The notes beneath the pieces were generated by a model. The model was not told the DNA's origin, did no database searches, and saw nothing but the letters and a program-made list of their open reading frames with translations. A stretch of 64,000 bases of DNA from positions 18,005,025 to 18,069,024 of the forward strand of contig NC_060108.1 of assembly GCF_021155765.1 (NCBI RefSeq), written 5' to 3'. Source of the stretch: Diprion similis. Taxonomy: Eukaryota; Arthropoda; Insecta; Hymenoptera; Diprionidae. Positions 13,979 to 27,800 of this stretch are shown here, piece by piece; the stretch's first letter is position 1; every line of letters begins with the position of its first letter. The translations under genes and the position numbers were made by a program.

Positions 13979-14496
13979 TAACAAGTTATTTAAATCCCAT
14001 CCTCATTGGTATCTCAGGAATTTTTTTCATTTTTACATAAAATTTTATAAATTTTCTTGACAAAAATCGAAGGCGTCCCGTTGAATGAAGGTGGACATTT
14101 TTTTTTTTTTTTTTTTTTTTTACCAAAAACGGCGATAATGACATTAAAAAATTTTTCCTTTAATTTTCTGATTTTTTCTTCGGAAAGTAAATTAAAGAAA
14201 AAAAAGAAAAGAAAATTAAAAAAAAAAGAACACGGTGTACTAAAAAGTTGATATATTTTTATTTTTGTAGAAAATACTTTTAAGACATATTGAAAATTGA
14301 AAAAAAATCGAATGGGTCATCAAAAAAACGTCGTTGAACTGACATGGAGTATATATATAATACATACCGAGAAAACAAGTTTTCCCCATGTTATTTCCAT
14401 GAGAAACTTCTATCACAAAACGAATCCTCTATCCCAGGTTGAGGTAGAAATCTGAAAAAATTATGCAATTAATTTCGGATTATTTGAAATAGATTT

Positions 14497-14515
14497 GGGG
14501 GGGGGGGGGGGGGGG
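14497..14515. repeat. Poly-G run of 19
   Basis: 19 consecutive G on the plus strand, then CGAAAAA. Confidence 0.95.
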
Positions 14516-15065
14516 CGAAAAATATTCGTCGACACTCTGAACAAGGGACACCCTAACCTACATACATATATATATATATATTGTGTATGAAACGCACGCG
14601 TTTTCAGATAAACATCACGTAATTGCATAATCATATTGTACTTTTTTATCTTAAGTATAATACGTACGCGACACTGATCTATCATGGTGTAGGTATATAA
14701 TATATGGAACGTGTAACGTACGTGTAGATACCTGTATCGAGTGCATTATTTATAGCCGCGAAGTCGTTTAGGAAGAGTTAACGATTACTCGAGTACGCCT
14801 GTATAGATATACATATATATAGTTAATGCACCTCGATCACAAATAGTAATAATCATCTAGAGCTAAACTATACGATTGTTCGTCTCTCTTTGCATACGTG
14901 CGAAGTGTACGTTCTTTTTCTTCTTCTTCTTCATCTTCGTCCCCTTAATTTTTCCTTCTGTCTTCGTGAATTAATATTGTTATATTAATTTTGTCCAACA
15001 CAAGCATATCCATCGTGTATTGCCGTACTACGCAGCGGCGTTTATTTGGGTTAAAGAGTTTTTGG

Positions 15066-15100
<35 letters not shown>

Positions 15101-15462
15101 TCAGTGCGGATAATTAAAATAAAAGCAAGAAAGCAGCGAGCCACAGCGTTGCCCGCGGTCTTATTCCTCGGCTCGATCGGAAAATAAGCTTTTCTCTTTC
15201 CTTCTCTCTCTCTCTCTCTACCTTGTATCTATTTTCAAAGCGAAACGACGCCGGCGGATCTGCATACGTGTGTCACACGTACGTCTGCAATATTTGTACC
15301 TTCCGCGGCATACGTACTTACACCTATTACACCTAGATATTGCATGTATATTGAAGCCAAGAGTGTCACGGTGAGAAAAAGCAACAACAACAACAATAAC
15401 ATTAACAATATTAATAATAATATCTCGAAGCGAATCCTTGAGGATTTTCGCATTTTCATCTC

Positions 15463-15493
15463 TTTCCCGTTTTCCCGTTTTCCCGTTTTCCCG
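15463..15493. repeat. TTTTCCCG octamer tandem repeat
   Basis: Four tandem copies of TTTTCCCG (the first lacks one T). Short minisatellite; not a telomeric motif known to me. Confidence 0.9.
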
Positions 15494-16303
15494 CTACATT
15501 TTCGGCTACGATAGAATCAAACGATACTTTTTCAATAATAGTCGATATATGTACGTATGTGTCTACATAGGTATCCATATGAGTTGGATAAAAGTAATTT
15601 GTTTCAAGTTCGTTTCTTTTCTTTTTATTTTTCACTCAATATTAGGTAAAACAATACGCGGCATAAGATTCGTTAACTTTGAAATCAGAAATCGCGAAAG
15701 TAAATTTCAATATATAATCTATTTTATAATCTAGCAAGAGAAGTGAAATAACTAATATATAATAAAAATGAGTAATAAAATCATAGCAAAGTAAAATTAA
15801 CATCTGCGTGATCTCAACGTTACAAGGTATTACAGTGCGACATAAAATATGCGGATGCGTGCACCTGTAATGTTATTTTAACGACACAGGACTTTACACA
15901 GAAAAAAAACAAACAAACAAAACAAAGTATTAAAAGAAATTTTATGCGTTATGAAATTCGTAATTTTTCTTGCGCAAATAGAAAGTAAAATGAGATAAAA
16001 AATTGAATGAAAAAAAAAAAACAAAAAAAACACAGACGCAACAGGAATGACCTATTTGCAAGTATAATATTAAAAACAAAGAGGCAGACGTTAATGAACC
16101 TATAATCTTTGTACGTATTATACCTGATGGTGCTTAGAAAGGCAAACGTTACATACATGTGCATGTAATATTTATACGTGTAACTATGATAGTATCAACA
16201 ATTATGTAGCGCATAAATATTACGTATAGTATAGATATATACAGGCATATATATTGTATACAAGCTAGTATTACTAGTTGTACTTGAGTCGAGGAAAACA
16301 AGA

Positions 16304-16341
<38 letters not shown>

Positions 16342-16600
16342 GTCTATTATACACATGAATGTAATACACGAGTGAACGTGTACCTACTGACCATTTTATG
16401 CTCGCGGTTTTAGAAACTAGCAGAGATAAGTATTTCCGGTTTCACGGTTGCGAACTATTTATTTATTTATTTATTTGTTTTTTTTTCCGTCCTCCTCACT
16501 TCAGTTCACTTCCTTTCATTAATTAATTTCATTTAATTTCAAACCGTTCGTTTCCTGATTGCCTACTATCTCTCTATCTCTCTCTCTCTCACTCCGGTTT

Positions 16601-16990
16601 TCTCTCCTCGTCCCTCGCTATCGTTTCACGTTACTCACGCCGGACGAAATGCGTGGAGATACATCCGTATCATTCCGAGTTCCTACTGTATAAGTATTGC
16701 AGTATAGAGAGGCGCCTACGCGGGCGGTGATCATGTAAAAAATAATAAGCTACGTAGTACAGAGAAAATAAACCTATATGTATGTTACATACGTGTAACC
16801 TAGAGGATGGGACGGAGTCCTCGACGGATCGAAGAGGAGAAGGCGCCTCCGGCAACAGCAAACAGCAAACAACGAACAAACCAACCGAATAACAACAAAC
16901 CAATGAATGTCGGTACATTAGTTATGTATATACAAGGTAACACGCATACCTTATTGCACATATTATACCCGTGAAGCAATATTATCATCT
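16601..16990 (+). other. GC-richer island with a possible short exon
   Basis: After an AG at 16,802-16,803 there is an open frame containing an ATG at 16,807 that runs 55 codons to TGA 16,972-16,974. A donor-like GTAACA lies at 16,936. The predicted peptide is basic, Gln/Asn-rich and unrecognised. Composition differs from the flanking AT-rich DNA, so a coding or 5' UTR exon is possible, but nothing links it to a named gene. Confidence 0.2.
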
Positions 16991-17723
16991 AAAATATCGT
17001 GGAAAAGAATAAACTTTGCGCGCATTATTATAAGTTGTATTTAAGCTAGGTGTGGTGATGATAATATTCTTTCGAAATTAGGTTAAAACTAAGTAAAAAT
17101 AAAAACTAATCATCCACCTAAGATTTTCCATTGCGATATATATATACCTATATTCGTAAAACTTACGAGTTTCGCCTAGGGAAAAATCTTTAGCTTACGT
17201 ACTATGCAAAACAATATTTATATTATTGTACATGTATAATGGTCCCTGCAGCAACATAAATCACCGTATGATATATATATATATATATATATGCATATAC
17301 GACATACACTTGTCGCAAGAACCGCGGGCGTGGTTTAAAATAAATATCACCAATATTAAGCCTATTTATAACCGAGCCAGCGCTGCAGCCTATTTCGTTA
17401 CACGTATTGGCTTATATATTTTGGCGGACATTTCAAAAAATGTTTTTCGCACCGCGTGTGCTTACGCTTACTTTAATACGCGTACCGCCACGTACGTACG
17501 TGTGTGTATGTGTATCAAGTATATATGAATATGTGTGTGAGGATATGTACTACGTATCGAGATATTATAACCGTGAACAAATAACAAGTTGTTGTTTTTA
17601 TTATTTCTTTTTACAACTCTTATAATAGCCGACTGCAGCGGCAATTTATGCAAATGGCCTCGTTCGTGTTTTCGACGTTTCTGGATATAAATGTAGTATA
17701 GCTATCTAACTAGAATAATAGTG

Positions 17724-17756
<33 letters not shown>

Positions 17757-19413
17757 GCCTCGATCCTTATGCCAATGGAAAAAATTGCTCCGCTTGTACT
17801 GCAGCGAGAAATATCACAATAAACGTTGTGACTTGTCTCGTTTGTATTTACAACTAACAATAAGAAGTGAAATAAAATACATACACACAAACATTGACGA
17901 AATAACGTTAAAAGTAAAAGAGAAAATGTGTGTGTCTATAAATGGACCACAAAATTTGGAATCTTGTTTACATATCATGTTTTTTCGTTACATTTGTTTC
18001 AAATCGTTGGAATTAATTTATTCCGGACCACGCTCGTGTAATAATTTCTAATCTCCATCGCTTTTTTCTATTGACAAGGTTTTGGGTCGAATATTGCATT
18101 TAAATGTTCGAATAAAATTGAACGTTAACTCGTAAAATTCGGTTTGCAATTTTGCGAGAAAAATTAGAAAAAAAAAAAAAAAAAACAGAAATTCAAATGT
18201 TAGGTTGTTCTTTTTACACAGAATAGTCCTCACGATATAATTTCTATATTGAACAAAGCGCGAATAAAATTTAAACATACACAGTAAACATTAATTTTCC
18301 GTACTTTTGAAACTGGCCAATATATGTATATTTTACGTAATTAATCAATAATACATGTGAGAATTTTTATTTATTTATGTTTTATTTTATTTTTTTTCCA
18401 CCGAGTCTAAATAAACACGCCGTGTACAGAGAATAATGGATAAACAAACAAGTTTATGGATAGGCAAATAAATCCTTGATGGAATTCTAAAAAAAAGCTG
18501 TATGCCTGTAAATAGGTATAAGCATGTCATGTTTGAAGGAAAACTAAAGAAAAAAACAAAAAAAAAAAAAAAAAAAAAACCAAACGAAACGGATTATCTT
18601 CTTGCGTCTCGACGAAGTTAAAGCAAAATTGAAAAACAAAATAGGTACTAAAAAGCATAAAAGGAACAGACGATATAAATATATGTATATATTAGGGTGG
18701 TCCTTAAAAAAGGTCATCTTTGAATTTCGACCTGTAAGTCCGTCAAATCGGCAAATTTAAAAAAACTAACGACCCTCCTTTACAGTGCCGAAAATCAGCT
18801 AATATCAATCGATATAAATAAACATGGCAATTTACACAGTAAACTCTTGTTCACTCAACCCGTTAATCCGATGATTATTCAAATATCACTACCGGTGCAT
18901 AAATTATCGATGCAATCTTCTAGAATATTTCCGAACAAAATCTACGTTACTAAAAAAGAAAAAGAAAGAAAAAAAAAAAAATTAAAAAAAAAAATTCCAA
19001 ATTCAACACAGCATTACAGCGTTTTATTTTTTCATAATTTAACATATTTACGTGGCATGTTTATTTTAATTAATCGTTTTCGAGTGTCGAATGAAAAGGG
19101 GGGGGGGGGGGGGGGGGGGGGGTAACAAAAAAAAAAACTTGGAATTTTTATTAGAATCATGATAGAATGTAGAAAAAAAATTCTCCGCATTTTTGATACA
19201 GTATAAACGTTTACGTGTATAATTTATAATACATATATTACGATCATTCATATTAATGCCTATATATATATATATGTATAACGTTAAAAATCATACAAAT
19301 TGATGTTATACTGACAATTTTTTTCTTTTTGTTGTTCCTTCTCACAGGACATTAATGCATGTGCTAAAAATGTTATTTAAATATTTCAATACTTTTACCT
19401 TGCAATATACATA

Positions 19414-19459
<46 letters not shown>

Positions 19460-19480
19460 TATGCATGTGAATCGTAATGG
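16991..19480. other. Non-coding stretch with simple repeats
   Basis: No supported gene. It holds TA tracts (about 17,268-17,291 and 19,416-19,452), ATA-rich runs, poly-A tracts, a single-ended TTAGGGTGG motif at about 18,694 that matches the end of the fold-back element at 23,513, and a 25-bp poly-G run at 19,098. Confidence 0.5.
19098..19122. repeat. Poly-G run of 25
   Basis: 25 consecutive G on the plus strand, the longest G or C homopolymer in the window. Confidence 0.95.
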
Positions 19481-19740
19481 CAAACGCTTGCTATTACTTG
19501 TATACGTTCCGGACCGTTACAACAGAGATGCAGAGTTGTCGCGGATGCGGTGGAGGAGTGTCGAGAAGAGAGAAGATGACGTGAATGGGGGTTAGATAGG
19601 TTAACAACCCCGCCTCTCGCGTCGAGAGAAATTCCAAGGCGCCGCGTTAACCGCGAGCTTAAGCTCATCGTCAGACTGCAGTTTGTTTACCTATCCGTTC
19701 CCTGCTTCCCACCATGCGGCATGCGTACATAAATTATAGC
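19481..19740. promoter_or_regulatory. GC-rich island, possible regulatory or 5' UTR sequence
   Basis: About 260 bp clearly GC-richer than its flanks, with CpG-rich stretches around 19,600-19,660 (CCCCGCCTCTCGCG, GGCGCCGCG). A minus-strand frame is open from an ATG at 19,668 but runs into a TA microsatellite, so it is not accepted as a gene. Could be a promoter, an enhancer or a diverged transposon end. Confidence 0.25.
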
Positions 19741-20342
19741 TATAATGTGCCTGCTTATGTCTAACTCCGAGATTAAACAAGATGGGGGAAGGGAAGAGAG
19801 TTGACGGAGAAAAAAAAAAGCGGAGGAAAAAGTTCGCGGACCATTGCATTAAGGTGATGTACTATTTCTACCTTTACCGACCGAGCAAACTCACCCTTTT
19901 TCATTCTATATGAAATAAACTAAACCATCGGAACAGGTTCAAATGTCACGGGCGGACGATCGTGAGAGCATCTTTTATTCGAGGAATTATTGTTATTCCT
20001 AGTTCTCGTCTGGCTATCTCGATATTTCGTTAAAACAGTCTCAAGATGGCTCGTTTTAATCCTCATTCTTTCCAGAATTTCGGAATTACAGGAATAGTAT
20101 CAGGTGTCAGAAAAGCAGAAATTTTTTTGACGATTTTACGGATATGAGTAGCTTTCAAAAATTCTGCTACAAAAGAGCGATCCACCGTAGAAATTTAAGC
20201 CCTTTCCGTTAGTTTGTTTATTTAATAAGGGAAGAAAAACTGTGAGTTTGCTCTGTCGGTAAGGGTAGGAGTACCACATCATCTTAACAATACACATATT
20301 TATATTCGCATTGGAGTGTACACGTATATAGATAGATCTACC

Positions 20343-20375
<33 letters not shown>

Positions 20376-21752
20376 CGTATGCATATGTGTTGCACTTTAT
20401 TCGCGGGTATATTTTGAGCTTGGAGAACGAATGCGGAATACCCGGTATAATGTATTAAATGCAAAACACACTCCACGTCGCTGGTGTAGCGAGGCAATAT
20501 TCAATAACAAACTCTTACATACTTTTCAGTGCATCAAGGAAATATAGCAGAAATAATTAAAAAACAATATTGTATACAAAAAGTGAAAGAATATTTTGGA
20601 ATAATATTGATACTTTCGCAACTGCAGCCTGCTGCTGCATTCCTACGTGTGCAAGAAACACAGAAATCGTGTCTTGGATAAAAGCGTGAGATATTAGAGA
20701 AGAGATGATGCAGGAATAAAAATTTTGTGAAAAAAAATTAAAAACATTGTTTCGAATTCTTATCAATTGTTTCAATTATCATTATTGTTATTATTGTATA
20801 TGAAGGGGGAAAAAGTATTGTGTTCTTGTATGAATTCGTCGAAAGTAATTATTTCACAATTTTCTGTATCTATAAATCTAAATCCACCAAATGTAAAAAA
20901 GTTTCCTTTTTAATCGAAGAAAATTTACGAAAGGTTACAAATTCTTCGAGAACTTGGTACTCGAGAAAATTTATGGTTTTGAGAAATATGAGAAAGTTTT
21001 GAGATTCGATGTAGGTACATATTACTTTTTTTTTCTTTTTTTTTTTTCTTGTTCCTGTGTTCGATTATGTTTTCCATTTCGACACATTTTTTTTTTTTTT
21101 TATTTTCATTGCTATTATTATACACTACATAAAAGAAAGATCCAGTCCACTCCGACTTGAAGTTTAAGAATTTTGATACGTGACAGAAAATATTTCACAT
21201 TTTTTAACTATAGCATCGATCAATACATATTTGTTTTTAAAAATTCTAGACAATTCATATGGATTCGAAGAATTTCGAGCCAAGAAAACACACAAACTGA
21301 ATGTCTTCGAGAGTGAAAACGGTCCTATAAAAAATCGCGAGCCAAATCATAGATATGAAGGGTCAGGCCCAGGTCCAGTTGGCATGGAATACCCCATACA
21401 CAAATGGCGATATCGCGTTATCGAAGATATCGAGCATTGTTTATCAAGGCACAATTCTTCTGGCCAGCATTCATATTGCCACGCGTATTATTTATATTTC
21501 ATTGTTATACTATTGCGATAATTAATATTTTTTCAAAACACGTGCAGCCCCTGCGCCTATCGCGAACCCAATTAACGACATCCTGTTTTATGTTTATTAG
21601 CTTGCTAACTTGCCCACGCACCCTGAACGTAAATTACACCCACCAACGTACAATGCACGTGTATAACACACTGGTCAACAGTGGTTTTGTCGCCTTTGAT
21701 ATTTCAGTGGCCTTAAGTAAGATTTGACGTCAACGAACCCCTAGGAGTAAGC

Positions 21753-21783
<31 letters not shown>

Positions 21784-23512
21784 GTTTTCCAAAATTGACC
21801 GCAGTCGTTTGTTTTATCGAAACTTTCATATATTACTGAGAAAAAGCAATAATTAGATGGAAAAAAGTCGATATTTTTTTAATCCTCGAAGTTTGTAGAA
21901 AAAAAAAAGAAAAGAAAAACGAAAGAGAAAAACTACTACACGGCTTGACAAAAAACAAAAAATCATTTTTTTGGTCCCCCTAGTAATTTCTTTCTTGAAT
22001 TATAGTCTTCGAAAACGTCTAAAAAAATTCACTAAAACCAGACGGAATCTGATGTATATACCTAATCACAGTTTTATTCGTAAATTTAACGTTCTCGTAG
22101 ATTGAAATTGGCAGATAAAAAAATCAGAGCAAGGAAAAAAACTTCTTTTTTATTTTCGTTTATCTGTGTTACGGATCAACATACACATCATGTTGATAGG
22201 ATATGTATAAAAAAAAATTGACGATAAAGGAAAAAGGTCAATGTATAGCGAAGAAAAATGAAATCTCGCGTAAAACCACAATCACTCGTCATTCATGCGG
22301 TAATTGTATTTATATACACAATATGATATTGTACGGCATAATTGCCGTATATACGTGGATGTCACCGTATCACATACGGAAATCGTTAATAAGACGGACT
22401 TTTACGTAGACTTATAATAAAAATCTTACCGCGTAAAATCTTGTACTTATACGCTATCATTCATTCACACGTACACGCATACGTTCGTACATCTACATGA
22501 TGGATGCCGATTCATTCGACACGATAAGGTGTTGTTTACTTGTTTTTATGCTATGCATGTATATATGCATACGTCCATACAACATATGTCCTCTCTCTCT
22601 CTCGCTCTCACATCACTGCCAACTGCTCGATGACGAAACATAATTTAATAATTGCGATACAGAGCTGTGGGAATTTTTCGCCTAATTTTCACGACCATTG
22701 CAAAACAAAAAAAAAAAAAAAACAACAAAAAAAAAATCATTTTCATAAACATCGTCACACTATATAACTACTATAATAATATGTATACATGTGCCTTGTC
22801 ACATGCAGATGATCGTTCAAATCGAATAACGAAATTTTCCTTTTCATTACTATATACACACATTATTTCCTAATTAACGTGAAGTTCTGGTAAATACTGC
22901 AAAAGTATAAGACGACGATCGAATAATTGCATATTATACACTAGTACACATTAGGGTGGCCGTTGAAAAAAAAAGTTCATGCTCCAACTTAAGAAATCTT
23001 GAGCTTACCTTGAAAAAAGAGATTCTCAAAGTTTTAATGCTGTACCTCACTATTAAGGGGCACCGATAGATTTTTAAAATAATATTTGTTCAATTATTTC
23101 TTTTCTTTCAATTCATTTTCCTTGTAAAATAAGATTTTATTTTTTCTCGTACCCCGGAATTTTCGGGAACGATTCTTAAGAGAAAAAAAAAAAAAATTTC
23201 TTAAATTAAAAATACTTTTGGAAAATTGCTAATATTTGAGTGAAATAGAGTATTGAAACTTTGAGGATCATTTTTTTTTCAAGATGGTACATCCGTAGGT
23301 GTAAAGTATACGTTATATTCACGTTACAACCAACGACGACGACGACGACGACGACGACGTTGTCTACAAAAGTACATGTAACGTCGGTTCAACATCCGAC
23401 TCGGATGACATCAACACCTGTAACGTTTCAAAGATAAGAAGCTCGTACTCCTGACCAAGAAATGCTCCTGTAATACATATACATATACATATGTAATATA
23501 ATACATATGTAT
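19741..23512. other. Non-coding stretch with repeats and one unexplained open frame
   Basis: No supported gene. There is a 113-codon plus-strand open frame at 21,180-21,521 of unknown meaning (see findings). TA tracts lie near 20,344-20,364 and 21,757-21,782. A single TTAGGGTGG end motif sits at about 22,952, without a matching partner. A GAC trinucleotide tract lies at 23,333-23,359. Confidence 0.5.
23333..23359. repeat. (GAC)n trinucleotide repeat
   Basis: Nine GAC units in otherwise AT-rich sequence. Confidence 0.9.
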
Positions 23513-24136
23513 ATTAGGGTAGCGCAAAAAAACCGACAATTTTTTTTTTTTCAGTCTCGTGTGACAAAATGTTAGTTTTTGATGTTTTAAGAGCCCACTC
23601 CAAAGAACGGTTCAAAAAAATTTTTTTAAAAGGTCGCTCCACATTTTTTAAAACGTCAGAATTCGTCAAAATCGATTTCTTTTTTTTTTTCTCTCTCTCT
23701 CGTTACGGTATAATTTTATAGACAAAAAAAAAATAAGTTTCCGAAAGTTTCAGTTCAAAATTTGAATTTTGAAAGGTCGCTCATAATTTTTTTCAATTTT
23801 TTGGTGCATTTCTTTAGATCTTTTCGAGCGACCTTTTAATATTCATATTAAAGTTTCATAAATTTTTTTTCTTTAACTCAGTAAAAACGAATCGATAACA
23901 ATACACCACGACATGAATTAAAAATCAAACAAAATACTGAAAATATAATTTTTTTAATTTAATTCTCTGACGATTTTTGAGATTTTAAAAAATTTGGAGC
24001 AACCTCTTAAAACTTGTTTTTTTTTTTAGCTGTCCTTTGGAGTGGGCTCTTAAAACATCAAAAACTAACATTTTGTCACACGAGACTCAGAAAACAAAAA
24101 AAAAAAAAATAGTCGGTTTTTTTGCGCCACCCTAAT
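23513..24136. mobile_element. Fold-back (MITE-like) element with long terminal inverted repeats
   Basis: The two ends are near-perfect inverted copies: ATTAGGGTAGCGC at the left and GCGCCACCCTAAT at the right. The inverted match continues inward over roughly 130-150 bp, including GACAAAATGTTAG on the left with its complement on the right, and AGAGCCCACTCCAAAG on the left with its complement on the right. The interior has short GGTCGCTC motifs in both orientations. Length is 624 bp and no coding capacity is visible, so it is a non-autonomous element. It sits in a TA-rich site; a 2-bp AT duplication is possible but cannot be proven in such flanks. The transposase family is not identifiable from the sequence alone. 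Confidence 0.8.
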
Positions 24137-24787
24137 GTATATATTACGCGTGCGTGTGCATGTATTGAAGAAATACGCAAGAACGTAATTCCGTCGCTTT
24201 TTGTCATCTATCGTGCCTTCCTTTATTGTTCCTTATCGTTTTACTACAAATAATAACTAGCACGTCATGTCAGAGATGATAATACAAGTATATACATATA
24301 ACGTATATCCACTGCCGATCGCACAACCACTTGACGACCACGTGCGTATTCGACAATTATTATTATTATTCATTAAACTACGTGCAATTTCATAGTGTAA
24401 TGTATACACGTATAGTATGTCTATATCTAATCCACGTCAGCTGACGACACGTGTGTCGCCGGTTACTGTACACAGCATGTATTGTAAATAGAAAAAAATA
24501 AATTATACAGATAGAGAGCTAGACGTATATGTGAAATAAACAAAAGTTTTTTTTTTAATTCTTTGGCTTCGAATAGTTTAACGAACGTTTCCTGTTTTTA
24601 ATTCAAGTAGGGTTATTATTTTTACTAATCTTTGTAAAACGTTTGATTTTTGGATCTCGACTAATTCAACGTAGATTTATAATTTTTTGTTTCTTTGCTG
24701 TCAACGGTGAGTTCGAAATAAAAATAAAATTGAAAATGTTCACGGTTATAACGTAGACAATTTATTAATAATTATTAAGAAAAGAGG

Positions 24788-24831
<44 letters not shown>

Positions 24832-27800
24832 CAGAGCGATAAATATATTTGGACTAATGAATGTATATTATAAAAAGATTAATAATTATATAATATTACA
24901 TTATTAAAAAGAAGTTCGAAGAATTTTATTGTTGCGTCTCCTGCTGTTCGTAAATATATGTATGTATATACAGAAGAGTGAGGAAAAAACCAGGGTATTT
25001 AATTTTTATTTGTAAAGTTGACGATGCTTTGATCTTTGTTCTCGGTTTCCGAAATGCTTTTACCACGCTATCGGTTTGTTTGATAAACAATCTAATCTGA
25101 TGTTTAAATGTTTTTTTCCCGCTCCGAAGACCGTTTGAAAATTATAGTGTATAATTGTATTTATATATATATAATTTATATCTACGTATAAATAAATTAC
25201 ATACAATCGGATCAGAATCGAATCGTGTATAATAAAGTTTGTTGAAACGACGGCTCGTTTCAATATAAATGATACAAAGTCATCGCGATTGTTAGATTCA
25301 CGAGCCGCTAATTAATCCCCAGGCAACCGTCTATCGTATTATTTATTATTATTATAAATTTACTCTAACTGTATTATAAACATATATACTCGTATTGTAC
25401 ACATGTGCTGTAAACAACGTGTGTACTGCATACATAGGTATTTGTGTATAATACAGTTATATTCATACGCATAAGTTATAGCCTGGCAGTATATACATAC
25501 ATACATACATATATATGCATATCTAAATCAATGTTATCGCGAAATTTATCGTTCCAAGCATAAACAATTAATTAGGATTTCAAAACTCTGCCGCCTCAAG
25601 GAGAATTCGCGTCGCGTATAAAAGTCTCGTTTCTTCTTCTTCTAGCGTAGGTCGCGCACGTGTCAATTATTGCCTAGCTTATAAATAGGTGTATACGTTA
25701 CATAGGTAATATTGCAAAAAAAAAAACGAAAGAAAGAAAAAAATGCGTCGTTCATTCGGATCGATAAAAGTGTTTCGAGATTTCGAAAGGTTGGAGAACC
25801 GAATTTATTATTAATATTTTTCAAATATGACTGCAGAAACGTTAGATATGGAATTAATTATAAAACGGATGCAAATCTACGTAACGTATAAAAGAAAAAA
25901 AAAAAAAAAAGAGTTGCACATCTTTTTTTCATAAATACTTTTCACAAAATTTGCCAATACTTGATCAAATCTGTACGCACTACGTAGGAAAGGGTGTGAG
26001 ACAAAGTGAGCCCCTTAAGAAAATAATGCCTAAAATTAGAATATAAATTTTTTTAGAGTAATTATGATTTAGAAGCTGCAGGTTAAACAAGTAATTGAAA
26101 AGCGAGAAGAAAAACGAATGAAATATAAATTTGTATTTTTTTTTAGACGTACATTTATGAATTTAATGTATGTATGTATGTAGATAAATGAAAACGCCGA
26201 TCAAACGTCCAACGCTTTAGTTTATTTATGTTTGTTTGTCTGCAACAATCGCTAAACACATCAGGTATACATGCAGGTCATTTATATATGTATATGTATA
26301 TATATATATACATACATAAATGCAGGCGCACGTAAAACAATATTTTAATACTACACATACTCGAGTTTCGCATGCAGGCATACCTCTAAGTTCTATACAC
26401 TGTATAAATAATTATGAGAGGCATGGTTGCATACTTTAAACAATTTATTCAGCTGCCGAATTTCCAACTAGACACATGTTCTATATCAGTAACATCAACA
26501 ACAATTATTGCAATTCTTTTACACCCAAGCTGCGTGTATCTCGTTTTACATGTACCTATATTACTTCCATTATTTTCTACAAATAATTTATAACTACGTT
26601 AGTTAAAATTGTTTCTTTTATTAACTTCGACACTGATTTATCCTCTTTAATTTTTCAATATTATATTCATCTTATCATTTTTTTTTTTTTCTAAAATTCT
26701 CGAATTTCCTCCATGTAAAATGTGTAAAAAGTTTAGACAAGAATAAGTGCGATATTCCTTGAAAATATATACGGGAATAATTCAAGTTAAAAAATTAACT
26801 TTTATACCACTTTTGAAGTAAATATTAAAATTTGTTTCCTTAAAATTTTTCAAACGATCACCCCAAGTTTTCACAATTCGAATTGATCGATAACATAAAT
26901 CATCTATTATTAGTCTAATTCAGTAAATCAAGGCTAATAATTATAAAATCCATTTATTTTTCTCGACCGGGTTTCACATTTCACGATCTAGTGTTCTAAT
27001 CATTGGATAGCGAAAATTTATTTCTCCGCCACGAGTTGGCACTGAAAAAAGTCCGAGGATCAAGTTTCAACTGTTGGGTGTATCAGAGACAAATCGGCTA
27101 GACTGTCTGGATGAAAAGTGTTATTTGCTGTGTTATTTCTGCGAATGGTATAAGAAGGCGAATGAAGTTAATGAAACAATATCCCTAATGTGTAATACAG
27201 CAGGAATGCTTTCGTCATTCGTCTTCGCGTTCGGTATCATTGGCGAATATAACATTTTTCTCTCTCTCTCTCTCTCTCTATTTCTCTTTTCCTGACTTTT
27301 GACTCAGCCATTTAACCTGTCAGGCCGGTTAATCCCTAAAGCAGTAGACAATTTACACGTGGAACCACTTAAAGTTTTGAACACACACCACCTCTCATCT
27401 TTATTGTGTATTTATGATATCCACTCGCGATAATGAAGGCATTCTGCAATGACACAGAGGGAGGGTATGTGGGATATCAGTATACTATGTTTATGTGTGT
27501 ATATATACATATATATATAAACGCGATATCATTACTTTCCTACATTGTGTGTTTAACCACATGATACGCCCGAGTGAATTATATCGATTATACATTACTT
27601 CCGTAAATTAATTCTAAACTTTGTACACGTGCTTAAATATACCTGAAGCCGAAGTAAGAGTTAAATTGTAATAACACCGTTAAAACGGTGACGTGAATTT
27701 ACAGAAATTTGGAAACATTATACATACATAATATTTATTCTTGTTAAATCAAAATCTATTTTATCCCGCGACACGATCTCGACGATAATTATTACAGGAT

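Larger units (their letters stand above)
12481..16600. other. Non-coding stretch with simple repeats
   Basis: No supported gene. Contents: poly-T about 13,048-13,069, a TTTC tetranucleotide tract 13,938-13,978, poly-T about 14,099-14,120, poly-G 14,497-14,515, a TA tract 15,066-15,099, a CT run near 15,205-15,220, an eight-base tandem repeat 15,463-15,493 and a TA tract 16,307-16,338. It could be the intron of a long transcription unit or intergenic DNA; the sequence does not decide. Confidence 0.5.

Noticed and set aside
15463-15493. Possible telomere-like or CRISPR-like repeat
   Set aside because: Only four tandem octamers without spacers. TTTTCCCG is not a known insect telomere repeat, and CRISPR arrays are not expected in an insect chromosome.
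19417-19668. Minus-strand frame in the GC-rich island
   Set aside because: The frame runs straight into a TA microsatellite, and the peptide is Ser/Arg-rich with no recognisable family.
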